Assembly (NCBI GenBank): GCA_963763325.1
Contig: CAVXOL010000022.1
Span: 124,001 to 188,000 of the forward strand
Source of the DNA: JBBECJ01 sp963763325
GTDB lineage: Bacteria; Chloroflexota; Chloroflexia; Thermomicrobiales; CFX8
Length of the DNA stretch: 64,000 nt
Direction: 5' to 3'
Position 1 is the first letter of the stretch. Every line of letters starts with the position of its first letter. The notes beneath the pieces were generated by a model. That model did not search any database and was not told where the DNA came from. It was given only the letters and a program-made list of their open reading frames with translations. Shown here in pieces: positions 40,222-48,632 of the stretch. Position numbers and translations under genes: made by a program.

Positions 40222-40807
40222 TAGTCGTACTCCATGAGCCTGGCCGACGATTCGGCGGCGTCGGTGCCGCAGAGACGTTCGATGACGTGGAGGGACATGT
40301 CGATCCCGGCAGAGACGCCGGCTGAGGAGATGACGGCTCCGTCGTCGACGAAGCGGACGTTTTCCGAGCACCTCGACGCCGGGGAAGGTCTCGCGCATGC
40401 GCTCGATGCTGCCCCAGTGGGTGGTCGCCTTCGAGCCGTCGCCTAGCGAGCCGGCCTTGGCGATCAGGAAGCTGCCGGTGCAGACGGATGTCGTGAGTTC
40501 CGCCTCGCCAGCGACCGAGCGGATCCAGTCGATGACGACCGGGTTGTCGATCTCGCGTCGCGTTCCCATCCCACCCGGGACAACGAGGATGTCGATCTTC
40601 GGCGCGGTTCGCGAAGGTGTAGTCGGGGAGGAAGCGTGTCCCGGCTGCGGCAGCGACCGGCCCGTCCTGCTGCGCGACAGTGAAGGTGTTGAACAGTCGC
40701 TCGCCGTCCCGCCTGGAGGCCGTGAACGCCTCGTATGGCCCACAGAAGTCAAGCAGTTCGACGCCTTCGAAGATCAGGATGCCGACGTTTCGAGTCCTGG
40801 GTTGCAT
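40194..40807 (-). CDS. DJ-1/PfpI-family protein (two frameshifts)
   Basis: About 204 residues of the GATase1-like DJ-1/PfpI superfamily, near isonitrile hydratases and GlxA-type domains. It begins N-V-G-I-L-I-F-E-G-V-E-L-L-D-F-C-G-P; the nucleophile elbow is T-S-V-C-T-G-S-F-L-I-A-K-A-G with Cys as catalytic residue, followed by T-T-H-W. An extra C near 40607 and an extra G near 40368 break the frame. There is no C-terminal AraC domain. ATG at 40807 follows GGAAGGA by seven bases. Confidence 0.8.
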
Positions 40808-40821
40808 GTCGTGTCCTTCCA

Positions 40822-40944
40822 AAACCCCTCCCCCAACCCCCTCCCCTGAAAAGAGAGGGGGCTTCCGGTGCGGAGGTATCTAGCTAGCCTCTCCGAACCA
40901 AAAGCCCCCTCTCTTTTCAGGGGAGGGGGTTGGGGGAGGGGTTT
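40822..40944. repeat. GC-rich palindromic repeat, family A copy 3
   Basis: Perfect 43-base arms (AAACCCCTCCCCCAACCCCC and on, ending GGGGGCTT) around 37 bases. It starts 15 bases upstream of the DJ-1 start and ends at the stop codon of the site-2 protease gene. Confidence 0.9.
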
Positions 40945-41787
40945 CTACGGCCGGTTCGCCTCCATCAACGGCTCCAGCTCGAACAGTGTAAAGCCAAGCA
41001 GGGCCATCAGGCCGAAGTAGATCAGCGCGATCGTCACGCGTTCACTGGCTGGGACTGTGTAGTAGTCGCTGGGGCCGCGGCCACGGATGGCGTTCCAGGT
41101 CTCGCCGGCACCGAAGACGAGCACCAGTAGCAGGATCGGACTCGGGCGCAGAAGCATGACGACGACGGCTAGCGCGTAGCCGACGACCCAGATCCAGCGG
41201 GAGATCGCACCGGCGATCCGGCCTCCGTCGAGCGGCATGATCGGCAGCAGGTTGAACAGGTTCAGGATGATGCCGATGTAGGCCAGCACGAGCCAGAGCG
41301 CGTGGTCAGTCGCGAGGTAGACGGCGTAGGCGGCGAAGGCACCGAGCGAGCCGATGATCGGGCCACCGAGGCCGACGTAGGCTTCCATCGTCGCGTTCTT
41401 CGGGAGCTGCTTCATGCCGATAAAGGCGCCCATGAATGGGATGAAGATCGGCGCGGTTGCGGCGACGCCATAGCGGCGGAGGACGACGACGTGGCCGATC
41501 TCATGGATGAAGATCAGGACGACCAGGCCGACCGCGAACTGCCATGGGAAAAGCAGCGCGTAGGCGCCGACACTCAAGAGCGCCGTCATGCCGGTTGCCA
41601 GGAACTTGAACTTGAAGAGCGCGAGAACCCACTTGAGCTTGGTCAGGAGGAAGATCAGCGCGACGCCGACCGGGCCGAAGAGACCCTTCAGCCGCGATTG
41701 GCGCTTGTCCGAACGGACGACCTCGCCGTCACCACTGACGCGATAGTCGGCCTCGTAGACCTTGTTGGGGTCGAACTGCGGTTGCAT
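40945..41787 (-). CDS. Site-2 protease family (M50) membrane metalloprotease
   Basis: A 280-residue integral membrane zinc protease. The zinc motif H-E-I-G-H lies in a helix near residue 105; the second motif is N-L-L-P-I-M-P-L-D-G-G-R. About six helices span the membrane. It has no PDZ or CBS domain and so resembles the short S2P type. Such enzymes cut membrane-bound regulators; no anti-sigma factor is adjacent. The ATG at 41787 is chosen because upstream residues lack conserved features. Confidence 0.85.
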   Translation of the reverse strand: MQPQFDPNKVYEADYRVSGDGEVVRSDKRQSRLKGLFGPVGVALIFLLTKLKWVLALFKFKFLATGMTALLSVGAYALLFPWQFAVGLVVLIFIHEIGHVVVLRRYGVAATAPIFIPFMGAFIGMKQLPKNATMEAYVGLGGPIIGSLGAFAAYAVYLATDHALWLVLAYIGIILNLFNLLPIMPLDGGRIAGAISRWIWVVGYALAVVVMLLRPSPILLLVLVFGAGETWNAIRGRGPSDYYTVPASERVTIALIYFGLMALLGFTLFELEPLMEANRP

Positions 41788-42013
41788 GGTTGGAACTCGA
41801 TTCCGAGATTGGCTTGCGTCGCAATCCGCCACGCCATCGTGGCACACGACACACTCAGTACAACACCGTACGTCACCGATCCATGCCCGGACGTGTCAGG
41901 TACCGGGTTGCGTCGGGTTGACTCAAGTTTACCATGCGGGGGAGGTGACGCGTGATGCGGTGACGCGGAGGATCGGCGATCACTCACCGCGTCACGCATC
42001 ACGCATCACGAGC

Positions 42014-43447
42014 CTAGAACTGATTCCAGAGGTACTGGTTCGTCACCTCGTGGTGGAACTGGATCTCGGCAGGCTTGATGAAGGTGCCGAGCAGGCGCGG
42101 GCAGCGGTCGGCCGAGGCCTGCTTCAGTTCGGCGTAGCGGTCGCGAACCTCCTCGCCGAGCAGGTCGGCGACGTGGTCGCTGCCGCGCAGGTCGTCGATC
42201 GCGTCGTAGATGTTGTCGGGCAGGATCGACGCCGCGCTGGCGAATGCCCTCGACGCGAGCGGGCCTTCCAGGCCGGTGCGCAGCAGCGAGTAGATCGCCA
42301 TGTACGGGTTGGCGTCCGGCGCGATCGAGCGGACCTCGACGCGGGCCGAGCGCTTGTTGCCGATCGGGATGCGCACCATCGAGCCACGGTCGATCGCCGA
42401 CGCCTTGATCTGGTTCGGCGCCTCGAAGTGCGGGTCGAGCCGGCGGTAGGCGTTGACGCTCGGGTTCAGGACCAGGCAGAGGTCGAGCGCGTTGGTCAGG
42501 ATGCGGTCGACGAACTCCCAGGCGTACGTCGAGAGTCCCTCCTCACCGCGAGCCGTCGTAGAAGAGGTTGGTGTCGCCCCGGCCGATCGAGATGTTGGTG
42601 TGCATGCCGTTGCCGTTGACGCCGGTGACCGGCTTGGGCAGGAAGCTGGCGGTCATGTCGAGCCGGTTGGCGACCTGGCGGCAGATCAGCTTGTAGAGCA
42701 TGACCTGGTCGGCGGCGATCAGTCGCCTCGGTGTAGGAGTAGTTCATCTCGAACTGCGCCGGCGCGACCTCCGGGTGGTCCTTCTCGTTCTCGAAGCCCA
42801 TCGCGCGCTGCACCTCGGCGGCGGTGTCGATGAACGGGCGCAGCGGATCGCCCGGCAGCGAGTGGTAGTAGCCGCTGGTGCTGATCGAACTCGAAGCGCG
42901 CCGGTATCGGCGTAGCGCCTGCTCGGCGTGGCTGCCCTTGAAGAGGAAGCCTTCGATCTCGTTGGCGGCGTTGCAGGTCGTGCCGTCCTTGGCGTAACAG
43001 GTCGGCGGTGAACGCCTTCAGCTTGGCGCGCATGTCGGCGCGGTAGGGCGTGCCGTCGCGCTCCAGGACCTCGCCGAAGACGAGCACCTTGCCGGGGCCG
43101 AAGACGTCCGACGGCAGCCAGTAGAAGGCCGGCCAGTCGATGCCGAGCCGCAGGTCGGACTCCTGCTGGCGCGAGAAGCCGCGCACCGACGAGCCGTCGA
43201 AGGTCAGGTTGTCGGCCGACTTGAGCAGGAACTTCTTGTCGTAGTCGAGCATGTGCAGCCGGCCTTCGAGGTCGGTGAAGCAGACCGTGACCGCCTTGAT
43301 GCGCTTCTCGTCGGCCAGGTACTGCAAGCGCTCGTCGTGGATCTGGCCGGGATCCTTCCGCGCCATCCGGTCGGCTTTTGCCTCCAGGTTCAGCTCTTCC
43401 AGCTCGTCGTAAGGGATTTCCAGAAACTCGCGCAGACTCCCGCTCAC
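42014..43447 (-). CDS. glnA: Glutamine synthetase, type I (about four frameshifts)
   Basis: About 475 residues. The N-terminal beta-grasp shows V-C-F-T-D-L-E-G-R-L-H and F-D-G-S-S-V-R-G-F; the catalytic part includes F-E-F-I-S-T-S-G-Y-Y, E-V-A-P-A-Q-F-E-M, the K-P-V-T-G-V-N-G-N-G-M-H-T-N glutamate loop and R-I-P-I-G-N-K-R-S-A-R. Extra bases near 43002, 42892, 42722 and 42548 break it; removing each restores the protein. GTG start at 43447 follows AAGGAG. Because the gene is normally essential, the breaks are probably errors. Confidence 0.88.
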
Positions 43448-43593
43448 ACTGTCTCCTTGCTGCACCGCGCCCAATACATCAGTCCTAACGCCCCCACGCC
43501 GAGGCTCTGGCTGCTCGCCAGCGGCGGCGTTCTGTTCGCTCCGCCTATTGTGCGTCGTGGCGATTGGCGATGGTATGTGCAATGCAGCAGGAT

Positions 43594-43636
43594 TCGACCG
43601 GTCTTCTTGTGCATGCCGCACAAGAAGACCGGTCGA
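43594..43636. terminator. Terminator hairpin
   Basis: A perfect 19-base stem (TCGACCGGTCTTCTTGTGC) with a five-base loop, seven bases past the SRPBCC stop on the minus strand and upstream of glnA. Confidence 0.7.
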
Positions 43637-43642
43637 TTAGGT

Positions 43643-44140
43643 CTATTGGACGTTGGCAGTCGCCTCAGTCATCGCAATCTGGTCGATTGCCTGCGTACGA
43701 ACGTAGGTTGTGAGGTTGTCCAGTTCCTGGCTGTAGAGCTTACGCAGCATGCCCGGCGCGAACCTGCGCTCGAACCAGCCCTGAATGCCCGGCGCTGAGG
43801 GGAAGCTGGTTCTGATAGCGACCCGGCTGGCGTCGTCCTCCTGGGTCACTTCGAAGGACGTGACGGCCCCGAACTCAAGGTCGGTTTCCTCAAGGACACC
43901 GGGCCGCGGTTCACTGATGCGTGCCCGCATCTGGCGCTTTCTCCCGCCGAGCTTCAGGTCGAAGCTGATGACGGTGCCATCGCCGACGCCGCCCTGCTCG
44001 ACGGTCAGATTCGAGAAGGCCGGCGGCAGGATGGCCGGGTGATGCGTGTGGTAATCGGCGATGATTCGGTAGATCAGGTCGGCGGGAGCGTTGATCCGCC
44101 GCTCGACCTCAAGCTGTACATCGTGGGCGCGTTGCTGCAT
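43643..44140 (-). CDS. SRPBCC-family (START-like) protein
   Basis: A 165-residue protein of the Bet v 1/START-like fold: V-E-R-R-I-N-A-P-A-D-L-I-Y-R-I-I-A-D-Y at the start, a central S-F-D-L-K-L-G-G strand, and the long C-terminal helix (L-R-K-L-Y-S-Q-E-L-D-N-L-T-T-Y). Such proteins hold hydrophobic ligands. It is divergent from the SnoaL-like gene. Confidence 0.75.
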   Translation of the reverse strand: MQQRAHDVQLEVERRINAPADLIYRIIADYHTHHPAILPPAFSNLTVEQGGVGDGTVISFDLKLGGRKRQMRARISEPRPGVLEETDLEFGAVTSFEVTQEDDASRVAIRTSFPSAPGIQGWFERRFAPGMLRKLYSQELDNLTTYVRTQAIDQIAMTEATANVQ

Positions 44141-44292
44141 GGTCCCCTCCGACAGTGCACACCGACGCCATTGTCGGTGTTCGACGCTGGCAGGATACGC
44201 TTCGCTGCCTGTTGAAACGTCTGTCCGGGTGTCGAGATTTCACCTGTCCATTTGATATGGTGGCCGCTGAATTCGCGAACGGAGGCACCCCG

Positions 44293-44676
44293 ATGCTTGA
44301 TCAAATTCAGATCGTCCGCGCCTGGCACGAGGCGGTCAACTCCGGCGACATCGAGCAGCTTGCGGAACTGGTCAGCGACGATGTCCAGATTGGCGGCCCA
44401 CGCGGGACGGCGCACGGGCGCGAGGCGCTGATCGACTGGGTCCGGCGGACGGGCATCCGAATGGTCCCAACCGTCTGGTATCAACGCGGGCAGACGGTCG
44501 TCGTCTGCGAGCAGGCTACCTGGCCCGGCGAGGACGGCACGCCTGGTGACCCGCAATCGGTCGCGTCCGCCTTCGTCGTTGGTGACGAGCGCATCCGCAG
44601 CATCGCGCGCTACGCCGATCAGAGCGCGGCGTTCGGGGCAACCGGCCTGGCCGAGACCGATCGCATTCAGACGTGA
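44293..44676 (+). CDS. SnoaL-like (NTF2-fold) protein
   Basis: A 127-residue NTF2-like protein: W-H-E-A-V-N-S-G-D-I-E-Q-L-A-E-L-V-S-D-D-V is the characteristic first helix, then G-P-R-G-T-A-H-G-R-E-A-L. ATG with ACGGAGG seven bases upstream. It ends four bases before the nucleoside hydrolase gene, so the two are probably co-transcribed. The ligand is unknown. Confidence 0.75.
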   Translation: MLDQIQIVRAWHEAVNSGDIEQLAELVSDDVQIGGPRGTAHGREALIDWVRRTGIRMVPTVWYQRGQTVVVCEQATWPGEDGTPGDPQSVASAFVVGDERIRSIARYADQSAAFGATGLAETDRIQT

Positions 44677-44680
44677 CGCG

Positions 44681-45605
44681 ATGGTGAGGAAGGTCCACCT
44701 CGACACCGACTTCGGCGGCGACATCGACGATCTGGCGGCGCTGGCGATGCTTCTGAAATGGCCGGATGTCGAGATCACCGGCATCACGACGGTTGCTGAG
44801 GAAGACGGCCGGCGGGCGGGATACGTCCGCCATGTGCTGCAGCTAGCCGGTCGCGAGAACATCCCGCTTGCGGCGGGCGCCGATGTTGCCTCCAACCGGT
44901 TCCGCTGGCTCCCAACCTATCCGCCGGAAGAGGCGTTCTGGCCCGATCCGGTCGCGCCTGCACCTGGCCCGCCCGACATCGCGCTGTCATTGCTGAAGTG
45001 CAGCATCGAGGACGGCGCGCTCGTGATCGGCATCGGCCCGTACACGAATCTCGCGCTGCTGGACGAGCGCTATCCCGGCATCTTGCGGCAGACGGCGGTC
45101 CTACCTCGTCGGCGGTTGGACGCAGCCGCCCCGATCGACCCGGTCCAACTGGGGCAACGAGTCGGACTACAACATCCAGATGGACATTGCCGCCGCTGAA
45201 CACGTGCTGACGCATTGCCGGCCAACGCTCGTGCCACTCCATGTGACGGTCGAGACTGCGCTGCGGCATGCTGATCTGCCGACGCTGGATGCCGGGGACG
45301 CCGTCAGCCGGTTGATCGCCCGGCAGGCCCGTGCCTATGATGCCGCCGGTGAACTGGAAGCGATCGACCGCGATGCGTGCACCGACTTGCCCGCTGATTT
45401 CATCAACCACCTCTACGACCCGCTCGCCTGTGCCGTCGCGCTGGGTTGGAGCGGCACGGTGATCGAAGAACTGCCGCTGACGTTGACCATCGAGGACGGT
45501 TGGCTACATGAGCGTGTTCGAGATGGGGGTGTTCCGACGCAGGTCGTGACTCAAGTCGACGGCAAGGCGTTCGACGCCGTTTGGCTCGACTATGTCAGTC
45601 GCTGA
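44681..45605 (+). CDS. Inosine-uridine-type nucleoside hydrolase (one frameshift)
   Basis: About 307 residues of an IunH/RihA-type enzyme that splits nucleosides into base and ribose. The calcium and ribose site is D-T-D-F-G-G-D-I-D-D near the start; I-G-P-Y-T-N-L-A-L and D-Y-N-I-Q-M-D-I-A-A-A-E follow. An extra C near 45103 breaks A-V-Y-L-V-G-G-W. The C-terminal H-x-D-P-x-A-type motif is N-H-L-Y-D-P-L-A. It follows the SnoaL-like gene by four bases. Confidence 0.82.
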
Positions 45606-45866
45606 TCGTTTATGATCGTGATGACACCGAGATCGATTCGGACATGGAGTCGACACGAGCCGCCAGGTTGAGGGAGCGCATGAAGCCACCAGGTAGCGCA
45701 GTCACCCAGGCACCGCCGTTGGCGTTGACTGCCCCATAGCAACCAGACTCTGACAGCCGATCGTGGTTCTGCCGGGTGTGGCAGCAGGCTTCCGATGGAG
45801 TACATCGTTTGCCTGTCCACCGATGCACCCGTTCCGCAGCACCATCATGTCCGAAGGGACGAACCG

Positions 45867-46378
45867 ATGAATGATGGATTGATCGACGGCTTTCGACATA
45901 ACACCTGGGCGACGAATCAGGTTCTCCAGGCCTGTGCTCAGCTCACCGAAGACCAGTTGAGCACGACCGTGACCGGCACCTACGGAAGCGTCATCGCGAC
46001 GTTGCGGCACATGGTGTCGTCCGAGGGCGGCTACTGCCGGCGACTTACCGGCGACGAGCCAGACTGGTACCCCAGCCGCGACAACGAGCCGGACATCGCC
46101 GAGCTGTCGCGTCGCGTCGATGACCTCGCCGCCCGCTGGGAGCGGTTTCTGGCTCCGAGCCGTTCGACGCCGAGCGGCTGTTCGTGATCTCGTGGCACGA
46201 CGGCATCGACCGCGATGTCCCGGCCGGGATCGTGCTCAACCAGGTGCTGCACCATGGCAACGAGCACCGCACCCAGATCAACACGACGCTGACCTCAATC
46301 GGCGTCCAGACGCCAGATCTGGGCCTCTGGGACTTCGCCGAGGCGACCAACCGGGCGCTACAGCGAACTGCGGTCTAA
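45867..46378 (+). CDS. DinB-family protein (one frameshift)
   Basis: About 170 residues of the DinB/YfiT four-helix bundle. It begins F-R-H-N-T-W-A-T-N-Q-V-L and carries the metal histidines in L-R-H-M-V and L-H-H-G-N-E-H-R-T-Q-I. A missing base near 46157 breaks the frame before E-P-F-D-A-E-R-L-F. Members act in thiol-dependent detoxification or are of unknown function. The 45606-45866 gap before it shows no convincing gene. Confidence 0.75.
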
Positions 46379-46390
46379 CCTTTGCTGATC

Positions 46391-46430
46391 GCGCCCGTTC
46401 CACGGCGTAACTCCGTCATGGAACGGGCGC
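46391..46430 (+). terminator. Terminator after the DinB gene
   Basis: GCGCCCGTTCCA and its exact complement around 16 bases, starting 12 bases after the DinB stop and ending 21 bases before the methyltransferase start. Confidence 0.6.
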
Positions 46431-46451
46431 ACAACCCGACCAAGGAGTGCA

Positions 46452-47192
46452 ATGACGCAGCATCAGTTCAGTGACGCCCGGCTGGCCGGGCTGTATGACC
46501 GCTTCTACCCGCCTGAGCAACGCGCTGACTTCGCCTTCTACCTGCCGCTGATCCTGTCGGCGACCTCGGTTCTCGACGTTGGCTGCGGGACCGGCGCGCT
46601 ACTGCGGATGGCGCGCGAGGCAGGCCACGCCGGGCGGCTGGTTGGCCTCGATCCAGCGGCTGGGATGCTCAACCAGGCGCGAGATCTCACCGACATCGAG
46701 TGGGTGCTTGGCGACCTTTCGACGGCGCAATGGACGCAGGAGTTCGACCTCGCCGTGATGACCGGCCACGCCTTCCAGGAACTGATCGACGACGACGAGA
46801 TCCGCGTCGCGCTGACTGCGATCCGCACGTCGCTCGTCAATGGTGGCCGCTTCGCGTTCGAAACACGCAACCCGCTCGACCGCGCCTGGGAACGCTGGCC
46901 GGTCCAGTACTCCGACGAGACGACCGACGCGGACGGTAACCTGGTCCGCTGCGTCTACCAGGTTGAAGTCTCCGCCGACGAGCGCGTCGTAACATCGACC
47001 AGCACGTTCACCAGCCCCGGCTGGGACCAGCCAGAGGTGAGTCGTGGCTCGCTCCGCTTCATCGACGCGGCGACGCTGGCGGCGTTCCTGACCGAGGCAG
47101 GGTTGGTCATCGAGGAGCAATTCGGAGACTGGAATCACTCGCCGCTGACGGTGACGAGTTCTGAGATCATCACGATCGCGCGAACGCGGTGA
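46452..47192 (+). CDS. Class I SAM-dependent methyltransferase
   Basis: A 246-residue enzyme. Motif I is V-L-D-V-G-C-G-T-G-A-L-L, motif II R-L-V-G-L-D-P-A-A-G-M-L, and later V-M-T-G-H-A-F-Q-E-L. The C-terminal beta domain (V-S-R-G-S-L-R-F, A-A-F-L-T-E-A-G-L) is common in small-molecule methyltransferases of the Methyltransf_25 kind. AAGGAG precedes the ATG. The frame is intact. Substrate unknown. Confidence 0.88.
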   Translation: MTQHQFSDARLAGLYDRFYPPEQRADFAFYLPLILSATSVLDVGCGTGALLRMAREAGHAGRLVGLDPAAGMLNQARDLTDIEWVLGDLSTAQWTQEFDLAVMTGHAFQELIDDDEIRVALTAIRTSLVNGGRFAFETRNPLDRAWERWPVQYSDETTDADGNLVRCVYQVEVSADERVVTSTSTFTSPGWDQPEVSRGSLRFIDAATLAAFLTEAGLVIEEQFGDWNHSPLTVTSSEIITIARTR

Positions 47193-47237
47193 GCATCATC
47201 TTGTTACGTATACTGACGATGAACGAGAGCGAGCGAG

Positions 47238-47822
47238 ATGATGAAGCACAACATCGGGGACGATCACGAACGCCGATCCAGCCGTGGACATGCGAATCCT
47301 GCTTCGACGGCTGTGTTCGTGACTGCTGAAGAGCTTGAACGTCGCCGGGAGTTCATGGAGGAACTTGATCGCATCTGTCGACGGCGTGGCCCGGTCGAGA
47401 TGACAACCTGGGACCTCATGAACATCGGCTACTACGACATCGACTTTGGAGAGGTCCAGTTCACACCCGAAGAACACGAACGTCGTCGTGCGCTCGCTGA
47501 TGAGGCAGATCGTATTCGTACTGTAGTTGGTCCGTTGGGGTTCTCCGCGGACTGCGATGATCCACGAGTTTCGAAATGGTCAGACGGGACACATCAGCGA
47601 AAAGGAGACCGTATGACTGGGAGACATGACCGCAACCGAACCGGAGGAATGATCGACCTTCCTCGAATCGACACACCTCCGTCCATTGCGCCGACGCCCG
47701 AGGAGCTGGAACGACGTCGACTTATCGTCGAGCGTATCCTGGCGCGTCGCGAGCGAGTTGGACCGATTGGAATACGGGCCGACGAGTGGCTCCACGAGGC
47801 TGAGGCCGAGTCAGAGACGTGA
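47238..47822 (+). CDS. Candidate antitoxin with three-fold repeat
   Basis: A 194-residue frame with three copies of one motif: T-A-E-E-L-E-R-R-R-E-F-M...R-G-P-V near residue 29, T-P-E-E-H-E-R-R-R-A-L-A...V-G-P-L near 76, and T-P-E-E-L-E-R-R-R-L-I-V...V-G-P-I near 150. The ATG at 47613 (residue 126) has AAGGAG five bases upstream, so a 69-residue protein with only the last copy may be made instead or as well. The stop overlaps the PIN toxin start by four bases (GTGA). I infer an antitoxin from that position; the family is not one I recognise. Confidence 0.55.
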   Translation: MMKHNIGDDHERRSSRGHANPASTAVFVTAEELERRREFMEELDRICRRRGPVEMTTWDLMNIGYYDIDFGEVQFTPEEHERRRALADEADRIRTVVGPLGFSADCDDPRVSKWSDGTHQRKGDRMTGRHDRNRTGGMIDLPRIDTPPSIAPTPEELERRRLIVERILARRERVGPIGIRADEWLHEAEAESET

Positions 47823-48268
47823 GCGGTACACGTCTCAGGTACATTCTCGATGCCTCGATCGCGATGAAGTGGTTATTCGACGATGAGGATCACATCGAGG
47901 AATCGCTCCACATTCTTCGAGCGTTTCAGCGAGGTGAGATCAACCTGCTTGCACCCGATCACATCTACTACGAGGTGCTGAACTCACTGAAGTCCGGAAT
48001 CATTCGAAGTCGTGTGTCCGAGGCAGATGCTCGTGCCGCAATGGTGGATTTCCTTAGGTTGCCGATCACGACGGTTTCAGGACCAACGCTCCTGAGGAAC
48101 GCCTTTGAGATCGCACTGCTGTACGACGCACCGTATTACGACAGCCTGTATCTCGCACTTGCGGACAGCGAGCAATGTCCGATGATCCACGCCGACCGCC
48201 GCCTGCACAACACGCTCGCCGGCCGCTTCCCCCGCGAGCTGTGGATCGAGGATGTCGCCGCGACGTAG
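47819..48268 (+). CDS. PIN-domain toxin, second module
   Basis: A 149-residue PIN domain of the type found in Chloroflexota and archaea: I-L-D-A-S-I-A-M-K-W-L-F, H-I-Y-Y-E-V-L-N-S-L, A-P-Y-Y-D-S-L-Y-L-A-L-A and I-H-A-D-R-R-L-H-N give the four acidic residues of the nuclease site. GTG start overlaps the upstream gene by four bases. It is likely an RNase toxin held by the repeat protein before it. Confidence 0.8.
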   Translation: MSGTRLRYILDASIAMKWLFDDEDHIEESLHILRAFQRGEINLLAPDHIYYEVLNSLKSGIIRSRVSEADARAAMVDFLRLPITTVSGPTLLRNAFEIALLYDAPYYDSLYLALADSEQCPMIHADRRLHNTLAGRFPRELWIEDVAAT

Positions 48269-48302
48269 CACGTGCGGGCGAAGGCATTATCGCAACCACG
48301 GT

Positions 48303-48620
48303 TCATCGGTGAATATCGCGCGCCACGGGACCAACAAGCAAACTACCAGACACAAGATCGTCAGCCCCCAGACGGATAAAAGCGCGTTCCACGTGTCCTC
48401 GTACTCGATTCATGCGGGTGCGTTGGTATGGAACTAGCATCATCAACGTCACCGCGACGGCCAACGCGATCACGCCCCACGGATTCCATGTGACGATAGG
48501 ACTGTTGCGAAAGAGACGACGAGCGCGTCCGCGAATCACGAACATGATGACAATTGGCGGCCCGGACAAAACGATCCCGAAGAGGTATGAACGCTGCCAC
48601 GACTCCGGCGATCGTTCCAC
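48303..48620 (-). CDS. Small two-helix membrane protein
   Basis: About 105 residues with two membrane helices (Y-L-F-G-I-V-L-S-G-P-P-I-V-I-M-F-V-I and W-G-V-I-A-L-A-V-A-V-T-L-M-M-L-V) joined by a basic loop. The start is uncertain: GTG at 48620 fits, but a frame-corrected start near 48660 would extend it by some 15 residues. Unknown function; it follows the helicase gene on the same strand. Confidence 0.45.
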   Translation of the reverse strand: MERSPESWQRSYLFGIVLSGPPIVIMFVIRGRARRLFRNSPIVTWNPWGVIALAVAVTLMMLVPYQRTRMNRVRGHVERAFIRLGADDLVSGSLLVGPVARDIHR

Positions 48621-48632
48621 CGGTAACCGGTA

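Noticed and set aside
45610..45828. 72-codon minus-strand frame ahead of the DinB gene
   Set aside because: It has no ribosome-binding site or family pattern and competes with the plus-strand leader of the DinB gene.
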